DNA from: Capitulum mitella
Taxonomy: Eukaryota; Arthropoda; Thecostraca; Pollicipedomorpha; Pollicipedidae
DNA: 64,000 nt
Direction of reading: 5' to 3'
Assembly: GCA_030062745.1 (NCBI GenBank)
Contig: CP099848.1
Coordinates: 20,509,081-20,573,080 of the forward strand
Shown here: positions 11,816 through 59,546 of the stretch, one piece after another
Position numbering within the stretch: position 1 is the stretch's first letter
How the letters are laid out: the number at the start of each line of letters is the position of its first letter
Made by a program: the position numbers and the translations under genes
The notes under the pieces: generated by a model
Told to the model about the DNA's origin: nothing
What the model saw: the letters and a program-made list of their open reading frames with translations, nothing else
Databases searched by the model: none

Positions 11816-14371
11816 CTTTTTTAAATGCAGTGAAAACCAAGCGAACGCGGATTTTAAGTCTTTTCTGCTGCTTTGTGGTTGTAAAACGCATTCCATATAC
11901 AAAGGGAAGAAACAAAACGCGCTTACCCAAAACACTCCGCTAGCTGCCCACTGCCCTCACCAGCCGTTGTAGAGTCGGCGGCGCCGGGACAACAGCCGCG
12001 GCGGGTATTCTACCACTGTGTTAGCCACAATGTTCAAACCAACGAATTCCTGTTCATTGCCCGCGGCGCCGATGGAGCGGGAACAACCGGCGCTGGAGCG
12101 GACGCATGCAAAATGCGACAAACAGCGGACATCTATCGACTGGGTTTGATCAACAATGCCTCTCGAAGTATCCGCCCTGAACATAATGGTCTCCGTTCAG
12201 AGCTCGTTTCGGTCTCGCGAACTTCTTGTTTTGTTTTGAAATTATGTGTGTGTATTAGTTTGTGTACGAGCGCGTGCGTGGAGGTAAGATTCCTGATACC
12301 CCTGACGTTTTTTTTTTTTAATACCAAACGACGAAGGACTAAAAAAAACATGACTGATATGGATTTTATTATTGTGAAATAAAACACTAAAAAAAAGATG
12401 CTTTAGTACCTCTTGAGCACCCTTGAAAAGACAAATTAGCTACAAAAACATGGTCATAAGTAAGATGCAACGGAGGACGTTAGCCGTTCACAAGTGGAAC
12501 GTTTTGAAACCATGACGTGACCTGACCTGACCCCTGTGAAAGGCCAAAATTGATATCAATGAACTCGCTATTGTCTTACGGTTCAGTATATGTCGCTTAA
12601 GTTCCGCTTTTCAGGGACAAGGTATTGTGTCTATTTACCTAATTCCAAGGACGTGTTTTGACCTTTCATGGCGTCTGGTGGCCTCAAAATTGACCTGAGG
12701 TCAAAACTCTTGAATGTTTTCGTCTCTGTTTGACAAAACCTTCCCGCCAGTGTTTTCCTTTTTTCCGTGCGATATATGGGAGCCGAGATCCTGGGAGGTG
12801 CGGAAATCCGCGCTCCCCCTCCGGCCGGGCAAAGGGCATTCTGAGCCCGGCCGGAGACGGGTTAAAAACACTTCATTTAACCCTATTGCCTGTAGGGGGG
12901 GGGGCAGATTCTGCTACCCGTGTCTTTTTGCTTGTCGCTCCCACACTGTTTGTCGCAGCGCCACAAGATTTTCTGGCATTTCATGGAATTGATACACACG
13001 TGTTTTGTCAACATTTAAAAAAAAATCGGTCCCGCAGAGGCGGTTCCAAGCCCCCGTTTTCGGCGGTAATGTGCTGTGCGTGAAGCTGCAAAGTTGTGCA
13101 GTTCACTATCGTGACATTCTGAGTAGAAATAAAGATCACTGACTCATTTATATAGTCATGCACATCCTAAACAATGCGTATGCACACACATTTTCAGGCG
13201 AACGCACACCCAGGTACTGAAAAACTGGGGGAGCACACTATTGTGCTTATGGTGTCCTCCCAATTTTGTTTACCTGGATCCACCTCTGCGCTACATATAA
13301 ACTTAAACTGGCTTGCTAGTTGTACATCTGATGTTTATATCACCCAAAACAAACAAAAACAAAGGAAATTTCTTATTTCAAAAATCACTCTTCTTGCCCT
13401 CCCTGGAACTGCCTATGGTTTTCTATTTTAAATTTCAGTTTTCGGTATATAAAAGACTTGGACATTCCATGCTGAACCGTGTTATTCCGATGAAAATTGG
13501 TTGGTAAACACGGCCGCAGTGACCTTTCAAAAATTCCCAAATTTTGGAGTTTGCCCACACGCCCTATTTTCGCAATTTTTGAATTTTTGGGGTCCGGAAT
13601 TGGAGATCTCGTTGAAACATATTAAATGGCATTCATCCTATCAACACTGGACGAATGCATCTCGAGATCTCTGGAAGGGCGGGCAGGGGAGGGGGCAGAA
13701 TTGGTAATCTTCACCTTTCGACCAATGCATATTTTTCGAAGGTGCAAAAGTGGCAACGGCTCATATCATGTTTGAGTTTGGGTCCTCACTTCTGCGTCTA
13801 CAAAAAAATAATGTGTCGGCCGAAAGGTGTTTCGGCCAGTTGATATTTTTTTTCGGGAACGCAGGAGTGGTAACTCGAATCGCATGGACAATGTAGCCTG
13901 TCCTCCAAGCTAAAAATGATTTAACCTAACCTAACCTAAAATCTACTGTATGGTTGCAGGGATTGCCCTAGATGGGCATGTAAAACTAATTTTTTGTTAG
14001 GTTCAATTTGCCTGTTTTTTGGTTTGGTTAGATCGTATCGGCTGAAGGCAAACATGTGTCAACTGAATCAAAATTCAAGAGTTACCTAACCAAGTCAGTT
14101 TACACATCCAGTAGGGGCCAGTGCTTAGAAAAATACCTGAATGGGCTAAATTGTTCACACAACTTGTGTTGCCACTTCCGCGTCTCCAAAAATTAGGCGT
14201 AAGCGTCGGCCAAAAGGTAGATTACCGCAGATCTGCCCCCCCGCCCCCAGGTTAATGTGAATCTCACTGCCTGCAGAGAATATGGTTAAGACAAATAGTC
14301 CAAGCAATAGTCGACAAGCTTCATACTTATGCTTCACTACTGACAACTTATTGTGCACATTCTGTTCTCAC

Positions 14372-14647
14372 CTGGAAATACCGTAAATAATGCTTCCTCT
14401 TGATATGTGCCTTTAGGTTTGAAAGGCTACTCTTGTTACCCTTGATTATAACCTCTTTCGGTCGGCACAAGACATACGTAAAAATGACGTTTTTCCCCTC
14501 CTCCTTAAACTCAAAGTACATTTCTAGATGCGGCCATGGGTGACCCAGACCGGGCTCGTCCTCTGCATCCGAAGCTGAGGCACCCTCGGACTCGGAGTCA
14601 AGGTTTTCGACCTCCAGTGGCGGCGTAAAGACGCCTTGATGGGACAT
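14372..14647 (-). pseudogene. BED-type zinc-finger exon of a hAT transposase (damaged)
   Basis: ATG at 14647 with an open frame of 92 codons ending at a good CAG/GTGAGA donor (14371), phase 0. After an acidic Ser/Glu-rich leader the peptide reads HPWPHLEMYFEF, then VLCRPKEV, then SNLKAHIKRKH, which is the BED pattern of aromatic residue, CxxC, and HxxxxH. The first zinc ligand is Tyr instead of Cys (YVLC), so the finger is probably broken. No following transposase exon can be joined by eye. Confidence 0.65.
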
Positions 14648-15187
14648 TTTAGTGTCAGGTAGTTAAAATTTCAGGCCAGTCAAGAATCAATCACCACTCC
14701 ATCGCCCCATGGACATCACAGATCCAAGGCCATGGCGGCAGTAATCATGTGCTCAACAGCCTTGAGTGATCTTGGCGGGGAACCGTGTGGCGGTGGTAAG
14801 CAATCCGTGACTAACTTGAGCCAACATTGAAAACTGCCGTCAGTTGGCTGTTCCAGTATAAATGACAATAACTTTGATATCTTTTAACCTGAAAAATGAC
14901 GACTGGTTAATTTATAATTTTAAGTCATATCAAACTTGCGCATAATTCAATACTTTTTGTCCCAAAAGAGAGCAAAGTCAGCTGGCCTTTATACTGAACC
15001 ATTGCCGCCAGCTTGCCGTCAACGTTTATCAGCTGACGAATATTGTCAACAAGTCTACTCCGCGATTGTCAGCTGAGTGCGCGGCCAGCCGCGCTTGTAT
15101 CGCCGCACGCTATTGGGTGTTAGCTATTCAAGTCGTCAATGGCGTGTGCCGATGCAAATAAAGCCGGGCGGTGTCTGTAAGGAGTTT

Positions 15188-15355
15188 AAAAAGTAACGGA
15201 GTAACGGAGTAACGGACCAAAAAGTAACGGAGTAACGGACCACAAAAGTAACTTCCGTTACTCAGTCCGTTACAGTAAAATAAAAGTAACGGGTCCGTTA
15301 CTCCGTTACTCAAAAAAGTAACTTCGTTAGTAACGGAGTAACGGAGTAACGGACC
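15188..15355 (+). repeat. Right subterminal GTAACGGA repeats of the hAT element
   Basis: More than a dozen GTAACGGA/GGTCCGTTACT units, mainly inverted relative to the left end and with a few in the same orientation. They stop immediately before the terminal CCACCTATG. Confidence 0.8.
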
Positions 15356-15831
15356 AGTGTCCACCTATGAGTTTGAGGCATGTTCATTGGAAGTTATGGC
15401 CGAGTTCAGTCATAGAAATCTAAAGCCATGCAGTTGATAACTGATTTTAGTAGAAAAATGAACGGGTTCAGTTAGGATACAAAAAATAATCCAGAACAGG
15501 ATTCGGGTGCCTTCAGCTTTTCGGTATTTTAGGTCATGTTCGGCTGTCCCTACCGACTTCATTTGGGTTTGAAATCAATTCCCGAGGTTTGCTTGCGATC
15601 TTCGCAACGCCGGTTATGAATGTGCACGGATTAGGGTAACAGCCGGTTTGGCTCTGTGCCGGATGTGCCGGATTTACTCCGGCTGACATGTCCCTTACCT
15701 GTGCGCCTCTTCGAACTTCGAATGGTTCAATGGTGAGTCATACAAGGTATGCGTCAAGTTTCCGAGACAGCCGTACGATATCCGGAAACCCCTTTCAACT
15801 ACTCTGGTAGACCTCAATCAAAGTCATGATT

Positions 15832-16251
15832 CAGGGACGTCGATTTCTGTACATGACTGGGGGCGAGCCGAGGGCCCGACAACATAACCTCCCCCAAATG
15901 TGGATTTCTCAATGGATTTAACCCACTCTTTTTTGACCAACGGGAATTTACTAGTTTTTTGTTACCATTCATCAAATAAAAAATTGCTAGTATGCGTATA
16001 CACACATATATACATACATATACACACACACATATATGTATAGAAGATGGAGAGATAGATACATTGCTTGAGACTTTATCCTTTGTTTTCTGTGTATCTC
16101 TTATCTGTTGCGGCCGATTTTTCGCTACTATTGTTCATAATTTCCTTCAAGATCGGCAGAAAATATTGGATGGGCCCAAACCAACATTGGGTGGGCCCAA
16201 ATCAACATTGGATGGACCAGGGCCCTCAAGAGCGTAAATTTGACACCCCTG
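15832..16251. mobile_element. hAT-type MITE, family 3 (420 bp)
   Basis: Begins CAGGGACGTCGATTT and ends AAATTTGACACCCCTG. TCATGATT is present exactly on both sides (15824-15831 and 16252-16259). The inverted right end, CAGGGGTGTCAAATTTACG, is like many animal hAT termini. The interior carries a TA/CA microsatellite (15,993-16,040) and a tandem TGGGCCCAAACCAACATTGG-type repeat (16,170-16,220). No coding capacity. Confidence 0.85.
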
Positions 16252-16259
16252 TCATGATT

Positions 16260-18152
16260 GCCCGGGAGATTATTTTTGTCGAGGCTTCAAATCGTTTCAA
16301 CCATAACCTGATCACAGAAAAGATTCGGCGAAACTAGTGTCCGTAACAGACTGCAAGAGCAAACAAGTCCCGGGACGTTCAAGACTTGGCAGCGGTTTCT
16401 CTTGCAATTCAACTGGGACCGTCGCATGAGCGCTGAGAGATTTTGGATCCGGCTACGAACACAATCAGACGTCACTTCGCACCGGATCCCGGATCGCACC
16501 GGATCGCCTGTCTATCCTTTTCGTCCAGGCCACACACAAAAGGAAGTTTGGTTTATTCACATCGAGCCCATCCTTCAAGAGTATATACATGCCGTCGCGT
16601 CCCTAAACCAACTTCCGGTCGGCTATGCCACTGATGGCCATACAAAACCAACAGAAAACGGGGCGTCCCAGCCAGGCGGGAATGTAAGAGGAAAAACGGC
16701 ACAGACCGACAGATTGTCGTCCAGGCTGCTGACGGTCGGGCAGGACCGGCGCCGGCGCGAGCGGGACCTCTGAGGGCGTGGACCGAACCGACAACCTCGT
16801 GAACCGGGCCGCTGAAGGCGTGAACCGAACAGACGACGGCGTGAACGGGACCACCGCGGGCGTGAACGGGGCCGCGGAGGGTGTAAAGAGGGCCAGGGCG
16901 CCGCCCGAGCGCGGGCGTCGCCAGCGACGCAGGCAGCAGCCGGCCGTGGGCCGGAGGAGCCCCGGGCCCAGTAGGCTGCGCCGCCGGCAGCCGGCCGGTA
17001 ATCATGGAACAACACACACGCGCACCGCCGGAAATAGAATCACAGGACGACACGGACCGGAGACGGGCAGGCAATCACAGGGGCGCACAGCGCCGATGAG
17101 GGTCGGGCCGCCGACGGCGCCGCCGCCTCGCCTCGCCGCCGTCGAGTCGGCCGGCGGTGCCGTCGCGGCGACTCGCGCTGGCGCTCCAGCGCCGGCCGCC
17201 GCCGGGACGGGACTCGGCCCCTCACCAGTTCGGCGACGGGAGGCCAGGCGCAGACGCCGATGGTCACGTGATTTGACGCTGGCCATCCCCGACGGCGGTC
17301 CGCGACGGAGCGGCCAGCGAGACGCGTCGCCGGCTGCGCGGGTCTAGTCTAAGGTTGTCGTGGAAACGCACCGAGGCTCGAGTTCCGCCGACGCGTTCCG
17401 AGACATCTCAGGATCACTGACGTCATAAGTTCTCCGCCATGAGACTGGATAACAATACTCCAAAACGGCCAAGTGTCGGCAAGCTTCCGTGAGCATCGAG
17501 TAAGATCATCCGAAAACTGCAACAACTCTGAGGCCGCTTGGGCCGTTGATTCGGCCTCGCTCGTTTCCGCCATGCTCGTGCCGTCCGCCTCACTTCCGTC
17601 CCTCGCAGAGACGCCCACGGAGCCTATCAGGGGCTGGCCGACGGTCGAACATCGCATTCCGGGACCCCAGCGGCCGCCGGCGCAGCGGCCGATCACCACC
17701 ATCGGCGAGCGAGGGGCCGCCAGCCGGGCGGCCGGGCGAAGTTGGCCGTCCCATCCAGGACAACAGGCGCCTTGACCTTGACCTCTCGCCGGGCGCCGGC
17801 CGCCGCGCCGCTGCCGGTCGTCGTCGGCGGCGGCGGCGGCGCGACGCCCGGTGGACCGCCGCGCGCGCGCATCACAGAGTCCTGATAAAGGGCTTGAATG
17901 CATAACCAGCGACTTGAACACGAATCTCCAGAGCACTTTGTACATCCGCCGGGCGGCGGCGACGGCGGCGGCGGCGGCGGCCGGAGCGGGGCCGCCGGCC
18001 GCCCGGTCCGGACGCCGCCCGCTCTGCCGGTCGCCGGCGGCGGCGCCGGCTGCCGCCGCGGCCGGGCGGCGGCGGCGGCCGCCGGCCGTCTGGCGCGGCG
18101 GCCGATCGATGGCGGCCGGCGCGCGCCGCCCACAGCCGGCCGCCGGCGGCCA
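16260..18152. other. 3' flank of CaMKI
   Basis: Downstream of the CaMKI stop on the - strand. The part from about 16,720 is very GC-rich and includes a 21-bp minisatellite. The nearest - strand AATAAA lies at 16552-16557, which would give a 3' untranslated region of about 1.6 kb if it is used. Open frames here run in several frames at once and are not supported. Confidence 0.45.
16775..16890 (+). repeat. 21-bp minisatellite
   Basis: Five consecutive units of the form GGCGTGAACGGGACCACCGCG, then a degraded sixth. Because 21 is a multiple of three, one frame reads a seven-residue repeat (VNRAAEG-like). I take this as a by-product rather than a gene. Confidence 0.75.
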
Positions 18153-54954
<36,802 letters not shown>

Positions 54955-55260
54955 GACTGGCGGCCGGGCGGCGCCGGCGGGCGCGGGCTCGGGCACTGGG
55001 GCCGGCTACCAGCGGTCGGCGACCATCCTGCCGCCGGCGGTCGCAGCGCACTGAGCGTCGGAGGCGGCTGCGTCGTGTCCGGGCCGCGCGGTGGCGCTCG
55101 CCTCACTGGCGCGGCCGCGGCCGGCCGCCGCCGTCGGCCGGGCAGAGCGGAGAGAGCGTTGGAGGAGGCGCCGCGCGGCCCCGCTCGAGCACGACTCGGC
55201 GCGGCGGCCGGCTCCCGGCCGCCGGACCTGAAACGGGCGGACCTCAGCGTCAGGATAACG
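54955..55260 (-). promoter_or_regulatory. GC-rich CaMKI leader and probable promoter region
   Basis: CpG-dense block directly upstream of the CaMKI start codon, dropping to ordinary composition beyond about 55,260. It must contain at least part of the 5' untranslated region. No TATA box is visible, as is usual for CpG-rich promoters. The transcription start cannot be placed from sequence. Confidence 0.4.
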
Positions 55261-55557
55261 CAGGAGATCGCCGAACTGCGGCGCGCTGAATGAAAGCTTA
55301 CCAGATCCCGGACCTGGAGACAGACTCGTCGTCTGCATGCCAGGATCAGAGTACCCTGTACGCCGTAACAGGCCTGGGACACATTCCCAGACCTTTCTCC
55401 AAATCCGCTCAATAAAGAAACTTCTCTGCTACGTCTACGTCTGTAGAAGAGCTCAAGCACGGCAGTCAGATATTGAGAAGTTACGTCCTCTTAACAGCCG
55501 ACTTGTGCTCTGGTCGGATGACCGCAATAAAGTGCGATGGACAAGTGCGTAACATCT

Positions 55558-55671
55558 GAGCATCCCTGCGCGACTCTCATTCGGCAAAAGGGGAAATTAA
55601 TGTCTTATTTCCTGAGCATTCCTGCGCGACTCATTCATTCGGCAAAAGGGGAAATTAATGGCTCATTTCCC
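55558..55671 (+). repeat. Tandem duplication of a 56-58-bp unit
   Basis: Two near-identical halves share TTCGGCAAAAGGGGAAATTA and CCTGCGCGACT. It lies upstream of CaMKI exon 1. Confidence 0.85.
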
Positions 55672-58600
55672 GTTGTACAACAACTTACTGAGTCTTCAAG
55701 TAAGGAATATCACAAAAACTGCAAGTTACGTCATGACTGATGTACAAACAGCACTGCCGAAAAAGCCCAGAGCGTCAAAATAAATCAATGACAAATCAAT
55801 AAGTCTCTTTACATATCCCACTAATTCACCACCAAGAGAAATTCAGTTTCGATGCCAGTTGCAGATCAACGACCTATTCTATCTTTACATGAGAGAGCAA
55901 TAACCAGCTGCGCAAGTCTTATAGTTCAAACACCACTTAAAAAGTGTCCCCCAATCGGTGGCTTACTGGCATATTATTCTTTTCGAAACGACCAGCGAAC
56001 TGATCAACGGGCATTGTTTTTGAGACGCTATTACTCTGACCATTTAGAAAGTTACGGACATTCTGGTAACTTGAAGGAAAGCCAGAGACTGCCTTACGCT
56101 TACCGCAGCATAACCCACGTACTCTTATGCGAAGGAGCACTGGCCTGAGGTCAAGTCAGCCAGCTAATCGGCTTCCTATGTATCAAAATGGGAGTGGAAT
56201 TGCTTTACAATTGCTCCTGGAGATACCTGATGCTTATGCTGCCCAAGTTTAGACTCATTTAATGTTTGATCTCTTATGACCTGACAGAGACTGCAGGGTT
56301 CCAGGCTACTTAAAATACGTTGGAATCCCAGGAAATAACCTAGATCACGCAGCGTCGTCTTCGCCTGGATTTGTTCACCGTATGAAACCTAATGAACCAT
56401 GAATACCGCCATGAATTTCGTTCGTTGTACGAAACCTACTGAGCCTTGAATAACGTCATGAACTGTATCGCAGACGTGACAACCTTGCGCGACTGCGGTT
56501 AGATGCGCGACTGCGGTCCGTTTTAAGGTGCATACACGTTGGAGAATCCTGCGTTCCGTATAGCCAGCCTAACCGCGATTTCAGCCACTAGAATATCCGT
56601 GATCCGTAATCCCCACCTGACGTGGCCCGACACGATATAGCTGAAGCGGGGCGACGCAGCAGCCCACGTGTCGCGCGGCCCATAGCCGGCCGACGCCCGG
56701 CAAGCGGCGGCGCGGCGGCGGACCGGCGAACGTCTCGCCGATGCAGCAGGCCACGGGCGCCGACGCTATCGCGGCATCTCCGAACGGCCCGGCCTGCCGC
56801 AGCTTTCGCGGACCACTCAGCAATATCGAATAACTTATCGGCGGGATCTCGGGCTCGCTCCGCGAGCAATGCTGAGCAGTGCCGGGCACGGCACGGGAGC
56901 CGGGCAGCCGGCGGCGGGCACCAGGTGATCAGCTGACGGTCCGATCGCCACCGCCGCAATAAAGCGCACGGGAGCGCTACTTTCCAGTTCACCGCAAGGC
57001 CGTCCCCCGGGCGGCAGCGCTGCAGCGCGCGGCAGTGTCACGTGACGAGGGATAGAGCGGTCGCTGCCTCCGGCGGCGATGATCGAGTGCTGTCTCCCCC
57101 CCCCCCCTCGCAGTACCATCTCCGGGCCAACCAACTGAAACACGGGCAAAAAAAACGGGCCGCGGCCGCTCGGCAGCTGAGCGATGGGCGGCGGAGGCGG
57201 CGATTTGCGGGCTCCGGCCGGCGGCGGCCTGCGTCTCGTTCCCAGCGCCGGGCGCGCCGCTCCCGGATACACGCGATAATGGCGGCGAGCTGCGCCGCCG
57301 CCGCCGCTCGGTCGCCCCGGCCGAGACTTCGGGGGTCCCGCCGGCTGTCCCGCGAGGTGACGTCATGTCCGATAGCCGGCAGACCACAGGCGGCCGAGTC
57401 GCCGCGGCCTTCGTCCTGATAATCCGGCCGGCGCTTCTCCTGACATCCCGCCGAGCCATTGCGAAACCAGCCGGCCTGTGGGCCCTACATAAACTTCGGC
57501 CGAACGGCATGCCTGGGCGCTTCGGCTAGGCTCAGTTAAATCCTACGCCGGAACAGCATACTAATGAGATGCAGAGCGGCCAAGCCTTATCTTCTATTAC
57601 AGGCAGTTTTTCAGCCATCCTCGGCCTCCGCCACAACGTGCGAGACCCTGCGCCCCATTCGAATTCAGAGTCCAACAGACGCAACCGGACGGCTCGGAAC
57701 ACGGATCAATAGTGGGATCAGAGCAGACGAGGCGCCATCCAAATGCCCGGCGACGGTGACGAAATCATGATCCAGGCTCCCAGAATGCTCGCTCAGAGGC
57801 TTCCGCTGCCTTTGGTCTCGAGGAAAATTAATGGCTGAATAACAGCGCGGCAACGGACGGTGACGTTAAATGAAAGCTAGGCAGAGAGAAAGATGAACGA
57901 GAGCGCCTTCTCACTCTGCCAAAGCGAATGAACCTGCGTATTCTATTGAAACGTGTAGGAAGCTCCAAACAAAAAAAGATGTGTTTCATAACTGCCATAA
58001 TGACCGATAAGGTATAAAGCATTTCCGGCACGTATTTTTATCATTTCTTTGCGAATGTCTGCATCATACCGACTCCCCACCGTCGCCCATTAGCATCACC
58101 AAGTTCTGGGGTTGACTGATGGTTGGCTGATGGTTGACCGATTGTTTTCAGACCGAACACATCCAACGGAGTGTTGGAGCAGCAAACTTGTATGGGTAGA
58201 ATTACAGAGCAGTCCTTGGAAATAAATGGCACTTTCTCGGAATGGCGTAAGTACATGCTTCTTTTAACGGCCCCAGCAGCGCAGCCTGCATTTTGTTTTG
58301 GGATATGCACGATACGTAAAAGGCCCCAGAGGTCCAGGAGATCCCCCTTAGAAGGCGGCATGCATTCCTGGTTCCCAAAATAATCGCATACGAAGTAACG
58401 GAGTCTACCCATCCAATCGCAAAACCCGACGACTGTACTGATAAAATGAAATAAAAAAACGAGGCCATGAATGACCTCGCTTGACCATGAATGACCATGA
58501 ACGACCTCAACCAATACTAAAACGGTGTTTCTCAGACGTCGGACCGGAACGTCGGCTTAGCACGAAATATTTCACGACTGATAAGCTTAGCCCTAAACCT

Positions 58601-59104
58601 AAAAGTTAGCCATGCGCCTCAAACAGGCGCCAAGAATGAAAAGTGACCCAAAACCTCGTCCCAGCTCCATTCGCGTGGGGGTTCCACCTGTAACCGGGGA
58701 GAGGGATGAGACCTCTAGGTGTAGGACAGGCCACAACACGCCGAAAAGCTTCCACGTCACAGTCAACCGTCACATCGCAAGCGCCCACATCCAAGGCAGC
58801 ATCGCATCTGTCGCCCGAAATGTGACGAAGGTTTACATAGAACGTCCTGACGATAGCGACCACACAAGTGCAGAGAGGCGAGGGGCCCGTGCAGCGTACT
58901 ACCACAACCAGTGGCGCGTGAGCCTAAGACACACAGATCATATTCGAGCGAACCCTGAGGACTCGTCAAACGTAGAATGGCCGTAAAACCAGGCACTCAC
59001 GACGAATACCAGCCGCAACCACTAAGACCACTTCAAACGTCAAAGCATTCCGCTGGAGCGAGGCCTCCGACGCGTCACTGGCTCCAGCACAAGGAGTCTC
59101 CCCA

Positions 59105-59546
59105 CAGTGTTGGGAAAACTGTCGTTTTCTGGCGTCAAGGACCACCAAAAAATTTATACTCCGACAAAAATTTTGTACTCCCAAAATGGCCATTTGCTTC
59201 TCCTCCCCCCAAAGACATGGGTATTCCTACTCAACCAGAGTTTGAAGTTGCCCATCGTCCCCCTCCGGTTGATGGTTTACCATCCATACTCTGCTGAAGT
59301 GCACTCCGAACTTACGGCCAGTCGCCTTTCCCCCTCTCCCGGTCAATGACTCTACTGACCTACCATGTAGACCCAAGAAACTGGTTTGTCCCCCAAAACG
59401 GAGCCACTGGATCCACCCCTGCTGGCCACATATGCTTGCAAAGCAGCTAGTTAGTCCATGTTTCCCACATAAACGCATGACATTTTATACTCCAAAAGAG
59501 AATTTGTGCTCCGACACCAGGAAGAAAAACCAGGTTTCCACCACTG
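59105..59546. mobile_element. hAT-type MITE, family 1, copy 2 (442 bp)
   Basis: Same orientation and order as the copy at 1808-2253, including the CACCAAAAAATTTAT, TATTCCTACTCAACCAGAGT, TAGTTAGTCCATGTTTC and AGGAAGAAAAACCAGGTTTC words. Ends are CAGTGTTGGG and CCACCACTG. GTCTCCCC occurs at 59096-59103 (followed by one extra A) and again at 59547-59554, which fits an 8-bp target duplication. Confidence 0.87.

Larger units (their letters stand above)
11677..15369 (-). mobile_element. 3.7-kb hAT element with subterminal GTTACTCC repeats and a BED-finger exon
   Basis: The outer ends are CATAGGTGGGCATCG and, inverted, CATAGGTGGACACTGG. AGTTTGAG occurs exactly on both sides (11669-11676 and 15370-15377), an 8-bp target duplication. 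About 130 bp inside the left end and 170 bp inside the right end consist of many copies of GTTACTCC/GTAACGGA in opposite orientation, as expected for transposase-binding subterminal repeats. The only recognisable protein piece is a BED zinc-finger exon at 14372-14647 on the - strand. I see no intact catalytic domain, so the copy is probably defective. The - strand around 12,050-12,110 has a weak resemblance to a decayed hAT C-terminus, which I do not claim. Confidence 0.85.

Noticed and set aside
12050-12110. Possible hAT C-terminal dimerisation remnant on the - strand
   Set aside because: Only a few residues resemble the motif and the frame is broken on both sides; too weak to annotate.
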